23,316 bases of DNA, taken from positions 1-23,316 of the forward strand of contig NZ_DATJBQ010000176.1 of assembly GCF_035515275.1 (NCBI RefSeq). Reading direction: 5' to 3'. Source of the stretch: Pusillimonas sp035515275 (GTDB taxonomy: Bacteria; Pseudomonadota; Gammaproteobacteria; Burkholderiales; Burkholderiaceae_B). The position numbers were made by a program, and so were the translations under genes. The notes under the pieces were generated by a model. The model was not told where the DNA came from. It made no database searches and worked only from the letters and a program-made list of their open reading frames with translations. Every line of letters starts with the position of its first letter. Position 1 is the stretch's first letter. Positions 15,858-23,000 of this stretch are shown one piece after another.

Positions 15858-16345
15858 ATGCTTCGAAAACTTTATCTGCGGCCTTGCCCGACTGGTCGCT
15901 TGAGCACGACCCCTTTGGCCGTCTGATGCTCGTACGCCCCGGGCGTAGTGCTTGCGAAGTGACGCCGGTCAGGGCGTTCCCTATCGAGGCCCCCGACGAG
16001 GGCGTTGCGCTGGTCGATGTATTTGGGCACGAACAAGTGTGGATAGAGCGGCTGGGCGACCTGCCCGGGCCGTTGCTTGCGCAAGTGAGTGCGGCGCTGT
16101 CGAGCCGAGACTTCATGCCGGTCATCGAGTCGATTACGGCGGTGTCTAGCGTGGCCACACCGTCTGACTGGACAGTGCACACCGACCGGGGAACCTGCTT
16201 GCTGCGCCTGCGCAGCGAGCAGGATATTCGCCGTCTGCCCGACAAGCGCCTGCTTATTTCAGACGCCGACGGCCTGCATTACCTGATCCGCGACCCGGCG
16301 GCCCTGGATAGGGCCAGCCGCCGGATGCTTGATCACTTTCTTTAG
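15854..16345 (+). CDS. DUF1854 family protein, cyanophycin-associated
   Basis: A 163-residue soluble protein without signal peptide or membrane segment. It begins WSLEHDPFGRLMLVRPG and contains PVRAFPIEAPDEGVALVDV and, near the end, LLISDADGLHYLIRDPAALD, which I recognise as the DUF1854 pattern. No catalytic motif is evident and no function is established to my knowledge. Its ATG overlaps the exporter's TGA (ATGA at 15854-15857), with GAGGAA about eight bases upstream, so the two proteins are probably made in fixed ratio and may form a complex. It ends only four bases before the converging binding-protein gene. Confidence 0.82.
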   Translation: MNASKTLSAALPDWSLEHDPFGRLMLVRPGRSACEVTPVRAFPIEAPDEGVALVDVFGHEQVWIERLGDLPGPLLAQVSAALSSRDFMPVIESITAVSSVATPSDWTVHTDRGTCLLRLRSEQDIRRLPDKRLLISDADGLHYLIRDPAALDRASRRMLDHFL

Positions 16346-16349
16346 AGCC

Positions 16350-17519
16350 TTACTCTTTGCCCGGGTCTTTGAAGTCGGCAATTTTGTCGAACTCGACGTT
16401 CTGCAGCTTGCCGTCCACGTTCTTGACTTCACGAATATAGACGTTCTGGATAATGTCGCGGGTTTCCGGGTCAATCTGCACGGGGCCGCGCGGGCTTTCC
16501 CATTGGGTGCCCTTGACCGCTTCGATGAAGACGTCGCCGCCGGCGTCGCCGTTGGTGCGAGCAAGCACGTCATAGATCAAGTGCATGCCGTCGTAGCCTG
16601 CCACCGACATGAAGTTGGGGCGTTTTTGTGGGTAGGCCTTGTAATACGACCGCACGTAATCCTGGTTCAATTGTGTATCGTGCGCCTCGGCGTAATGCAT
16701 CGAGCTGATTACGCCCACGGCGGGTTCGCCCATGGCATCCAGCACGTCTTCATCGGTCAGGTCGCCGGTGGCGATCAGCTTGATGCCTGCCTCGGCCAGG
16801 CCGCGGTCTTTGTAACCCTTAAGGAAGGCCACGCCTTGTTCGCCGGCCGGCACAAACAAAAATACGGCGTCGGCTTTCGAGTCTTTGACCCGCTGCAAGA
16901 ACGGTGAGAAATCGGGGTTTTGTACGGGGGTACGTACTTCGCCCACGATTTCTCCGCCGGCCTCGGTAAAGGTCTTGATGAACTGCTTCTCGGCGTCGTG
17001 TCCGGGGCCAAAGTCGGCAACCACGGTGTAGGCGCGCTTGATGCCGTTCTTGGCGGCCCAGGTTGCGATCGGCGCCGTAGTTTGCGGCAACGCCATGGAT
17101 ACACGCACGATGTACGGCGATTTGGTGGTGATCGACGAAGTGGCGGCGTTCATGACAATGGCCGGCACCTTGGCCTGTGTTGCCAGGGGGGCCACGGCAA
17201 AGGCCGAAGGGGTCAGGCCAAAGCCGGCCAGAATGTCCACTTTGTCCTGAACGATCAGTTCCTGGGCGGCGCGGCGGCTGATCTCAGGTGCCACACCCGT
17301 GTCGTCCTTCACGATCAGCTGAACCTTGCGGTCGCCGATGGTGTCGCCGTGCTTTTCCAAATACAGCTTTGCGCCGTTCAGAATCTGCTGGCCATAGGCT
17401 GAAAATGGCCCTGACATGGGCAGAATCATGCCGATTTTCAGGTCGGCCGCATGGCCCACCGAGGCAAAGCTTAGTGCCGCGGCAACGGCGCCGAGTTGAA
17501 AACGTTGCTTGAGTTTCAT
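16350..17519 (-). CDS. Periplasmic substrate-binding protein of a branched-chain amino acid-type (Liv/HAAT) ABC transporter
   Basis: A 389-residue type I periplasmic binding protein (Peripla_BP_6 class). A signal peptide is clear: MKLKQRF, a hydrophobic core, then VGHA before the mature ADLKIGMILPMSGPFSAYG, which is the family's opening strand and ligand-binding loop. Start ATG at 17519 has GAGGAGC eight bases upstream; a frame to 17597 has no support. It is divergent from the gentisate dioxygenase-like gene and about 3 kb from a livHMGF operon that lacks its own binding protein in the visible part, so it probably serves that transporter. Given the neighbour, the ligand may be an aromatic acid rather than an amino acid; this is inference. 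Confidence 0.9.
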   Translation of the reverse strand: MKLKQRFQLGAVAAALSFASVGHAADLKIGMILPMSGPFSAYGQQILNGAKLYLEKHGDTIGDRKVQLIVKDDTGVAPEISRRAAQELIVQDKVDILAGFGLTPSAFAVAPLATQAKVPAIVMNAATSSITTKSPYIVRVSMALPQTTAPIATWAAKNGIKRAYTVVADFGPGHDAEKQFIKTFTEAGGEIVGEVRTPVQNPDFSPFLQRVKDSKADAVFLFVPAGEQGVAFLKGYKDRGLAEAGIKLIATGDLTDEDVLDAMGEPAVGVISSMHYAEAHDTQLNQDYVRSYYKAYPQKRPNFMSVAGYDGMHLIYDVLARTNGDAGGDVFIEAVKGTQWESPRGPVQIDPETRDIIQNVYIREVKNVDGKLQNVEFDKIADFKDPGKE

Positions 17520-17618
17520 TTCAAATGCTCCTCGAATGTTAGACACGGCGGAACATCCGGCGCGTGCAAAGTGGTTGTGGCCGGTAACGGGGCGCACGGG
17601 TGTCGTCTTGCTTTAATT

Positions 17619-17705
17619 GGTAAGCAAGCCTGACTTTTTGCTAAACGGTAAAGGAGCCTGACTAATTTGTCAAGAAAGCTTGGCCGTTTGTGGATGAAGT
17701 CAGGC
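17619..17705. promoter_or_regulatory. Putative operator: three GCCTGACT boxes between divergent genes
   Basis: Two imperfect direct repeats, GGTAAgcaAGCCTGACT (17619-17635) and GGTAAaggAGCCTGACT (17647-17663), are 28 bases apart start to start and differ only in the three central bases. A third, inverted, copy AGTCAGGC lies at 17698-17705. They sit in the 295-bp region between the binding-protein gene and the dioxygenase-like gene, over the candidate binding-protein promoter. AraC-family regulators commonly bind such direct repeats, and one is encoded at 19122. The link is inference. Confidence 0.5.
17645..17673 (-). promoter_or_regulatory. Candidate promoter for the substrate-binding protein gene
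   Basis: On the minus strand a perfect TTGACA (17668-17673) lies 17 bases from TACCGT (17645-17650), which matches TATAAT at three positions. It faces the binding-protein gene, about 125 bases upstream of its ATG. One of the GCCTGACT boxes falls in the spacer, so a bound regulator would affect this promoter directly. Confidence 0.4.
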
Positions 17706-17814
17706 CGGAATCGGATGGCGTGCCCACCTTGGTCTGGGTACTGTGTGTCTTAAGAGGCGGGCGCTTTTCAAACCCTTGTCCGCCAAGTGAATATTTGCCG
17801 CCAAGGAGAAATCT

Positions 17815-18939
17815 ATGTCTACCGTTGTATACGACGCCTATCGCGAAGAAGTGGCCGGCCGGGCCAATGTACAGGACACGCCCGAACTGGTGGACTACTA
17901 CCGCGAACTGGAAAGCCTGGGAACCGCTGCGCTTTGGACGGTGGCCAACAAGATCGAGCCCTGGCAGCCCAAGTCGCAATCGGTGCCGATGGTATGGCGC
18001 TACCGCGAGCTGCGCGAACATGTATTGCGTTCGGTGTCGCTGGTTACGCCCGAGCAGGCGGGACGCCGGGTTATTTACCTGGACAACCCCGGCCGTCGCG
18101 ACGTGGCTGCCGCAGTGGGCTGGCTGTATTCGGGCTTGCAGGTCATGCATCCGGGCGAGGCCGCTTCGGCGCACTGGCATTCGTCGTCCGCCCTGCGCTT
18201 CATCATGGAAGGCAAAGGGGCCTACACCATTGTCAATGGTCACAAGCTAAGCTTGGGCGCGAACGACTTTGTCATTACCCCCAACGGCTGTTGGCACGAA
18301 CACGGCGTGGCCGAAGACGGGCTGCCCTGCATCTGGCAAGACGGGCTGGACATTCCATTGGCCAACGCCATGGAGGCGGGGTTCTTTGGTGTGCATCCCG
18401 ACCTGCACCAGGCGGTGGGCCATCCGGTGAATGATTCCGTGGGCATCTGGGGGGCACCCGGCTTGCGTCCGCAGAACGACAAGTGGGGCCAGCCGTATTC
18501 GCCGCTGTTCAAGTACGAGTGGGTGCCCACTTACGAAGCCTTGCTTAACTACTCGAAAGTGTCGGACGGCAACGACTACGATTGCCTGCTCATGAACTAC
18601 ACCAACCCGGCCACGGGCGGGCACGTGATGCAGACCATGGGTGCCAGCATGCAAATGCTGCGTCCGGGCTTCAAAGGCAAGGCGCATCGCCATACCGGCA
18701 GCTTCTTGTACCAGGTGGCCAAGGGCAGCGGGTATTCCGTTATCAACGGTCGGCGCTACGACTGGCAAGAGCACGATATTTTCTGCGTGCCTTCGTGGGC
18801 CTGGCATGAACACGTGAACACGTCAGCCACTGACGATGCTTGCCTGTTTTGCTTTAACGACCTGCCGGCCATTGAAGCCATGGGCTTTTACCGCGAAGAA
18901 GCCCTGGCCGACAACGGCGGCCACCAGCCCGTGGCCTGA
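17815..18939 (+). CDS. Gentisate 1,2-dioxygenase-like bicupin ring-cleavage dioxygenase
   Basis: A 374-residue bicupin. The first cupin has AHWHSSSALRFIMEGKGAYT with His120 and His122 and a later WHEH (His161, His163), matching the Fe(II) ligands of gentisate dioxygenases. The second cupin has AHRHTGSFLYQV (His291, His293) and WHEH (His331, His333), so it too keeps a potential metal set. The family cleaves gentisate to maleylpyruvate, but salicylate and 1-hydroxy-2-naphthoate dioxygenases share these motifs, so the substrate is not certain. AAGGAG precedes the ATG at 17815. No maleylpyruvate isomerase or fumarylpyruvate hydrolase gene is adjacent. It is divergent from the binding protein and followed by a strong terminator and an AraC regulator. 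Confidence 0.88.
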   Translation: MSTVVYDAYREEVAGRANVQDTPELVDYYRELESLGTAALWTVANKIEPWQPKSQSVPMVWRYRELREHVLRSVSLVTPEQAGRRVIYLDNPGRRDVAAAVGWLYSGLQVMHPGEAASAHWHSSSALRFIMEGKGAYTIVNGHKLSLGANDFVITPNGCWHEHGVAEDGLPCIWQDGLDIPLANAMEAGFFGVHPDLHQAVGHPVNDSVGIWGAPGLRPQNDKWGQPYSPLFKYEWVPTYEALLNYSKVSDGNDYDCLLMNYTNPATGGHVMQTMGASMQMLRPGFKGKAHRHTGSFLYQVAKGSGYSVINGRRYDWQEHDIFCVPSWAWHEHVNTSATDDACLFCFNDLPAIEAMGFYREEALADNGGHQPVA

Positions 18940-18985
18940 CCAACGCGCTGCTGCACAGGGTCCGGGTGTAAGGCGCCCGGTCCTT

Positions 18986-19032
18986 GGCCCGGGCCCGGCC
19001 CCGCATGTCGGCGCAGGGCCCGGGCCGTTTTT
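18986..19032 (+). terminator. Rho-independent terminator after the dioxygenase gene
   Basis: GGCCCGGGCCC at 18986-18996 is perfectly complementary to GGGCCCGGGCC at 19016-19026, with a 19-base loop, and is followed by G and five T (19028-19032). It lies 47 bases past the dioxygenase stop codon and separates that gene from the AraC-family regulator. Confidence 0.88.
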
Positions 19033-19064
19033 CGTCAATTGGCTTGTCTAGAGTCCCGCGCGTT

Positions 19065-19100
19065 TATACTAGGTAATAGGTTCTGTACTGAGTAATCAGT
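19065..19100 (+). promoter_or_regulatory. Possible -10 and palindromic site upstream of the AraC-family gene
   Basis: TATACT at 19065-19070 could be a -10, though the nearest -35-like hexamer, TTGTCT (19044-19049), is only 15 bases away. Just downstream, ACTGA-GTAA-TCAGT (19087-19100) is a perfect five-base inverted repeat placed where a bound protein would block early transcription. Both are positional guesses. Confidence 0.3.
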
Positions 19101-19121
19101 GATAGGCGCGGGAGGCTGAAC

Positions 19122-20174
19122 ATGACCCACTCGATGAAGGGTTGGACCCGGACACTGCTCGGGCGTCATGCGCTTCTGACATCGGAGGATGTCGACGAAG
19201 TGCGCACCCGTATTGCCGAATTGCTGAACGATCACGTACTTGAGCCGCGCGGGTCAACGCTGGCCGCCCGACTCCATGGTGTAAAGGCCGATGCGCTTAG
19301 CCTGTGGATGCTTGAGTACGGCGACGCCGTTCGTGTTGAAGAGACGCGCCCGGGCGGTGACTTTCTGCTGGTGCAATTGCCTCTGGCCGGCATGGTCGAG
19401 GTCGAGTGCGACGAAGGAACATGGCGGGTCGAGCCAGGACAAGGCCTGATCTTGCCGTCAACGGTGCATCATCGGCTTAATTGGGAAGCCGGCGCCACGC
19501 AGATCATTCTTAAAGTGCCGCTTAACCGCCTGGCGCTTGAATACGCCGGCCTGACAGGCGCCAACCCGCGCGAACCGCTGCGCTTTAATCGTTCAGTTTC
19601 TTTAACTGCCACCGACGGCGAGCAATGGAGCGCACTGATGCGCTACTTCTGTGAACAGGTTGCGCACCCTTCGGCCACCAGCGGGCTGAAAATACGCTTG
19701 GCGGAAGCGGCGTTGATGCGCCATTTGCTGTGCGCCCAATCGCTGTCATTGCACGAGCGCCATTTGGGCCTGGAGGCCGAACAGGCGCCGCGGCGCTTGC
19801 AACGCGCGCGCGAGTATATCGAGGCGCATTTGCAAGACGACATTTCGTTGGCGGACATTGCCCAATACAGCGGCACCAGCGAACGAAGCCTGTCGCGCAT
19901 GTGCCGGCTGCAGTACGGCGCCAGCCCCATGCAGTTGCTTCGCGAACTGCGCCTGGATCGAATCCGGCTCGAGCTGGCCAACCCTCGGGCCGACACCCAG
20001 GTGTCGGAAGTTGCCATGCGCTGGGGGTATACGCACCTGGGGCGCTTTGCCGCTGCGTACCGGCAACGCTTTGGCGAAGCGCCCAGCCAGACGCTGGAAA
20101 CAAGCCGGGCGCGGCACCGGCAGGCCCGGCCCGAAAGCAGCCGGCGGTTACCCGTGAGCGCTACGGCTGTCTGA
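19122..20174 (+). CDS. AraC-family transcriptional regulator
   Basis: A 350-residue regulator. The N-terminal half (about 1-210) is a sensing domain of the AraC-binding-like type, with the beta-rich stretch GGDFLLVQLPLAGMVEVEC and the GLILPSTVHHRL segment. The C-terminal part (about 225-330) holds two helix-turn-helix units: ISLADIAQYSGTSERSLSRM and VSEVAMRWGYTHLGRFAAAY, followed by FGEAPSQTL, the standard AraC/XylS ending. GGGAGG at 19110-19115 gives a strong ribosome-binding site. It probably controls the dioxygenase and/or the binding-protein gene in response to an aromatic acid, as related regulators do. Its 3' end overlaps the converging monooxygenase-like gene by 27 bases. Confidence 0.9.
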   Translation: MTHSMKGWTRTLLGRHALLTSEDVDEVRTRIAELLNDHVLEPRGSTLAARLHGVKADALSLWMLEYGDAVRVEETRPGGDFLLVQLPLAGMVEVECDEGTWRVEPGQGLILPSTVHHRLNWEAGATQIILKVPLNRLALEYAGLTGANPREPLRFNRSVSLTATDGEQWSALMRYFCEQVAHPSATSGLKIRLAEAALMRHLLCAQSLSLHERHLGLEAEQAPRRLQRAREYIEAHLQDDISLADIAQYSGTSERSLSRMCRLQYGASPMQLLRELRLDRIRLELANPRADTQVSEVAMRWGYTHLGRFAAAYRQRFGEAPSQTLETSRARHRQARPESSRRLPVSATAV

Positions 20175-20492
20175 AGGTGCTTGCGCGCGGTCGTTCATGC
20201 CGTAGTCGCGGGTGACGCCGGCGATGCGCAGGCGATAGTCCGTGAAGACGCCGCCGCGCCCGGCTTGCTGGGCCTGGCGATGAGCTTCGGTATTGCGCCA
20301 TTGGCTCACAGCCTTTTCATCACGCCAGAACGACAGCGACAAAATCTTGCCCGGATCACTGAGGCTTTGGAATCGCTCAATTGACAAGAAGCCGTCGATT
20401 TCTTGTAATTGCGGCCGCAATTGCGCGGCGATGTCCAGATACGTTTGCTTGCGGTCGGGGTGCGGTACGACTTCAAAGATAACGGCGATCAT
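20148..20492 (-). CDS. Antibiotic biosynthesis monooxygenase (ABM) domain protein
   Basis: A 114-residue protein with the small ferredoxin-like ABM pattern: MIAVIFEVVPHP at the start, DGFLSIERFQSLSDPGKILSLSFWRDEKAVSQWRNTEAHRQAQQAG in the middle (about 34-78), typical of the cofactor-independent monooxygenase-like superfamily. Members act on quinols or polyketides, or degrade haem, but many have no known activity, so the function here is open. AAGGAA lies six bases before the ATG. It starts 40 bases after livF and is probably the last gene of the liv operon, which may mean a role with the transported aromatic compound. Confidence 0.82.
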   Translation of the reverse strand: MIAVIFEVVPHPDRKQTYLDIAAQLRPQLQEIDGFLSIERFQSLSDPGKILSLSFWRDEKAVSQWRNTEAHRQAQQAGRGGVFTDYRLRIAGVTRDYGMNDRAQAPSDSRSAHG

Positions 20493-20532
20493 GCTGGTTC
20501 CTTGCAGACGAGGGACCGGGTGAGCTGTGGTC

Positions 20533-21243
20533 TCAGCCTGTACCGGTAATGATTTTCATGGTTTCAGGGTGGTCGGCGGCTTGGTCAAGCGTGCCATGAA
20601 ACACGATCTCGCCACGCTCAATGACATAGATGCGATCTGCAAAACTTGGCAGATGGTAGAAATTGGATTCGGCCAGCAGCACCGAGCGTCCCTGACCAAG
20701 AATTTCGCGCAGGCCGTCGCTGATTGTGGGCAGGATGGCCGGAGAAAGCCCCTCGAAGGCTTCGTCCAGAATAAGCATTTCTGGATCCAGGGCGATAGCC
20801 CGGGCGATTGAGACCATTTTGCGCTCGCCTCCGGACAGCTGTTGCCCGCCCCGATGCAAGTATTGCCTGAGCTTGGGGAATATGTTGTAGGCGACCTCAA
20901 TTCGGTCATTGGCCGACTTGCCTGTTTTACGGGTCCAGGTGGGCAGGGCGATATTGTCTTCGACAGTAAGGTCGCCGAACACGTCGCTGCCCTCGGGCGT
21001 ATAACCCAGGCCCAGGTCGGCCATGGCGTAGGTGGGCAGGCCGTTCAGGGGTTTGGACTTCCATCGAATGTCGCCGCTGTCGAGCTTTTGATAACCCATG
21101 ATGCTGCGAAGCGTGGTGGTCTTGCCCGCGCCGTTGCGGCCGACCAGGCAGACCAGCTCGCCGGGCTGTACAGAAAGCGAGATCTCGCGCAGAACCTGGT
21201 TGCCCAGTAACGTGACCGAAATTTTGTTGAGTTCAAGAGACAT
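20533..21243 (-). CDS. livF: Liv-type ABC transporter ATP-binding protein, LivF-like
   Basis: A 236-residue ATPase. Walker A GRNGAGKT (35-42), signature LSGGERKM (136-143) and Walker B LILDE (157-161), followed by AFEGLSP, all intact. It works with LivG on the cytoplasmic side of the LivHM permease. AESNF (191-195) stands where typical LivF proteins have VEQN, so this belongs to a divergent LivF branch and the amino acid specificity implied by the symbol should not be assumed. AAGGAAG precedes the ATG; it lies 13 bases after livG. Confidence 0.9.
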   Translation of the reverse strand: MSLELNKISVTLLGNQVLREISLSVQPGELVCLVGRNGAGKTTTLRSIMGYQKLDSGDIRWKSKPLNGLPTYAMADLGLGYTPEGSDVFGDLTVEDNIALPTWTRKTGKSANDRIEVAYNIFPKLRQYLHRGGQQLSGGERKMVSIARAIALDPEMLILDEAFEGLSPAILPTISDGLREILGQGRSVLLAESNFYHLPSFADRIYVIERGEIVFHGTLDQAADHPETMKIITGTG

Positions 21244-21256
21244 TCAGCAGCTTCCT

Positions 21257-22042
21257 TCAGTGGCTGGCTTTGCCGACTACGATAGACAAGACCTCTTCGT
21301 TCTGAAAGAACTCTGCGGCGGGAGAATCGGCGATCTTGGCACCGTCTTGCATGGCGATGATGCGGGTCGAGTAACGAGAGACCAAGTCCATGTCGTGCTC
21401 GACGAGCATAATCGCGCCGACGTTCATTTTTTTAGCGGCGGCCAGCAGCGTCTCCATGATGCCGTACTTGTCGGCGGTGGAAACGCCAGCGGTGGGCTCG
21501 TCCAGCAGCAGAACCTTGGGGTGCAGGGCCAGGGCGCTGGCCACGTCCAGCAGTTTGCGTTTGCCGTGCGGCAACGCCGACGAAAGCACATCAAGCGAAG
21601 TGTGAAGGCCGAACGCCCGCGCGATGTCTTCAACAATTGTCTGAACTGCATTGTTGCGGCGGAAATTCTGCAGCATGCGCCAGCGCAGCCCGGAGTACGA
21701 GCCGGCCGCTACAGAGAGCGTTTCGCGCACCGTCAGGTCGGGGAAGATGTTGACCAGCTGAAACGCTCTGGCCAAGCCCTGCGTGGATAGTTTGACGATG
21801 TCGTTGTCGGCCAGTTTTTCGCCCAGGAAGCGGACCTCGCCCGTTGTGGGCACGAACAGCCCTGTCAGGGTGTTGACGAGCGTGGTCTTGCCGGCCCCGT
21901 TGGGGCCGACAATGGACACGACCTCGCCGTTGTTTACGCTAAGCGAGACATCGCGCAGGGCGATGAAATCGCCATAGCGCTTGGAAACGTTGCGTGCCTC
22001 AAGCAGTGGATCGCGCAGGGCGGCGCTGGGTTGCGTCCTCAT
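21257..22042 (-). CDS. livG: Liv-type ABC transporter ATP-binding protein, LivG-like
   Basis: A 261-residue ATPase. Walker A GPNGAGKT (46-53), a non-canonical signature LPHGKRKLLDVA (157-168) in place of LSYGQQR, Walker B LLLDEP (178-183) and H-loop His216. The altered signature is shared by some Liv-type transporters for non-amino-acid substrates as far as I recall. Start ATG at 22042 has AAGGAG upstream and lies inside the end of livM, overlapping it by 44 bases, which suggests translational coupling; the frame runs on to 22141 but without family support. Confidence 0.9.
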   Translation of the reverse strand: MRTQPSAALRDPLLEARNVSKRYGDFIALRDVSLSVNNGEVVSIVGPNGAGKTTLVNTLTGLFVPTTGEVRFLGEKLADNDIVKLSTQGLARAFQLVNIFPDLTVRETLSVAAGSYSGLRWRMLQNFRRNNAVQTIVEDIARAFGLHTSLDVLSSALPHGKRKLLDVASALALHPKVLLLDEPTAGVSTADKYGIMETLLAAAKKMNVGAIMLVEHDMDLVSRYSTRIIAMQDGAKIADSPAAEFFQNEEVLSIVVGKASH

Positions 22043-23000
22043 GGGCTTTGGTCTCCTTTTGTTTGAATTTGATGCGGCGCAGTCCGCCAAGAATGCCGCC
22101 CGGAAGGACGATAACGATAATTGCGAGCGCAAGCCCGACAAAGAACCGCCAGTACTCGGTTTCGGCCATGAGCTGGTCTTGAACCAGGATCATGACCAGC
22201 GCACCCACGGCAGGCCCCAAGAATTGCTGGAAGCCGCCCAGAATCGTCATGAAGACCAGGTGTCCGGAATGCGTCCAGTAAGAGAGCTCGGGATCGGCAA
22301 GGCCGGTCAGCACCCCAAGCATGACGCCGCCTATGGCGCCATACACCGCCGAGATGACAAACGCCACGGTTCGCACCCAGCGCACCCTTACGCCCAGATA
22401 CAGCGCTTTTACCGGATTATCGCGCGAGGCACTTAGGTGCAGCCCATATGGCGAACGCACCAGCCGCCACATCAGGTATCCCAGCAAGATCAGCAGAATC
22501 AGGCAATAGTAGTAAAAGGGGCCGGTCAGAAAGCCGATTTTGTTGTAGGCCTCTAGCTCCATTCCAAGCAATGTGGGCCGTGGCACGCGCATGCCGCTTT
22601 CGCCACCGGTAAGGTTGTAGAACTTGAACAAAATCGAGTGAAAGAGCATGCCGAACGAAAGGGTAAGCACTCCGAAGAAGATTCCCGTGAAGCGGCTGGC
22701 AATCAACGCCAAAGGTATCCCGATGCACAGCGCCGCCAGCACGGCGACGCCCAGCATCAGTTCGAATGACGCCACGCCCAGCACCGAATACGAGGTGGCG
22801 GCCGCATAGGCGCCCACCGCAACGAACATGGCGTGCCCGAACGATAGCTGCCCGCCGTAGCCGAACAGCAGATTAAGGCCGAACAAAATGATTGCGTAGG
22901 CGAAGAACGGAATGAGCACCGTTAAGAAGTAAGGGGGCATCACCATCGGGGCCACCGCCAGCGCCCCCAGAAAGACGACGATGAGAATTCTTGACATCAT
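21999..23000 (-). CDS. livM: Liv-type ABC transporter permease, LivM-like
   Basis: A 333-residue inner-membrane permease with eight or more hydrophobic segments and the LivM hallmark LNLLFGYGGQLSFGHAMFVAVGAYAAA at about residues 43-70. Further on, the GGESGM motif (about 147-152) and GVLTGLADPELSYWTHSG are also typical. Its first ATG overlaps the livH stop as ATGA (22997-23000), so the two permease subunits are coupled. The basic C-terminal tail (RRIKFKQKETKAHEDATQRR) reads across the livG start. Confidence 0.92.
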   Translation of the reverse strand: MMSRILIVVFLGALAVAPMVMPPYFLTVLIPFFAYAIILFGLNLLFGYGGQLSFGHAMFVAVGAYAAATSYSVLGVASFELMLGVAVLAALCIGIPLALIASRFTGIFFGVLTLSFGMLFHSILFKFYNLTGGESGMRVPRPTLLGMELEAYNKIGFLTGPFYYYCLILLILLGYLMWRLVRSPYGLHLSASRDNPVKALYLGVRVRWVRTVAFVISAVYGAIGGVMLGVLTGLADPELSYWTHSGHLVFMTILGGFQQFLGPAVGALVMILVQDQLMAETEYWRFFVGLALAIIVIVLPGGILGGLRRIKFKQKETKAHEDATQRRPARSTA

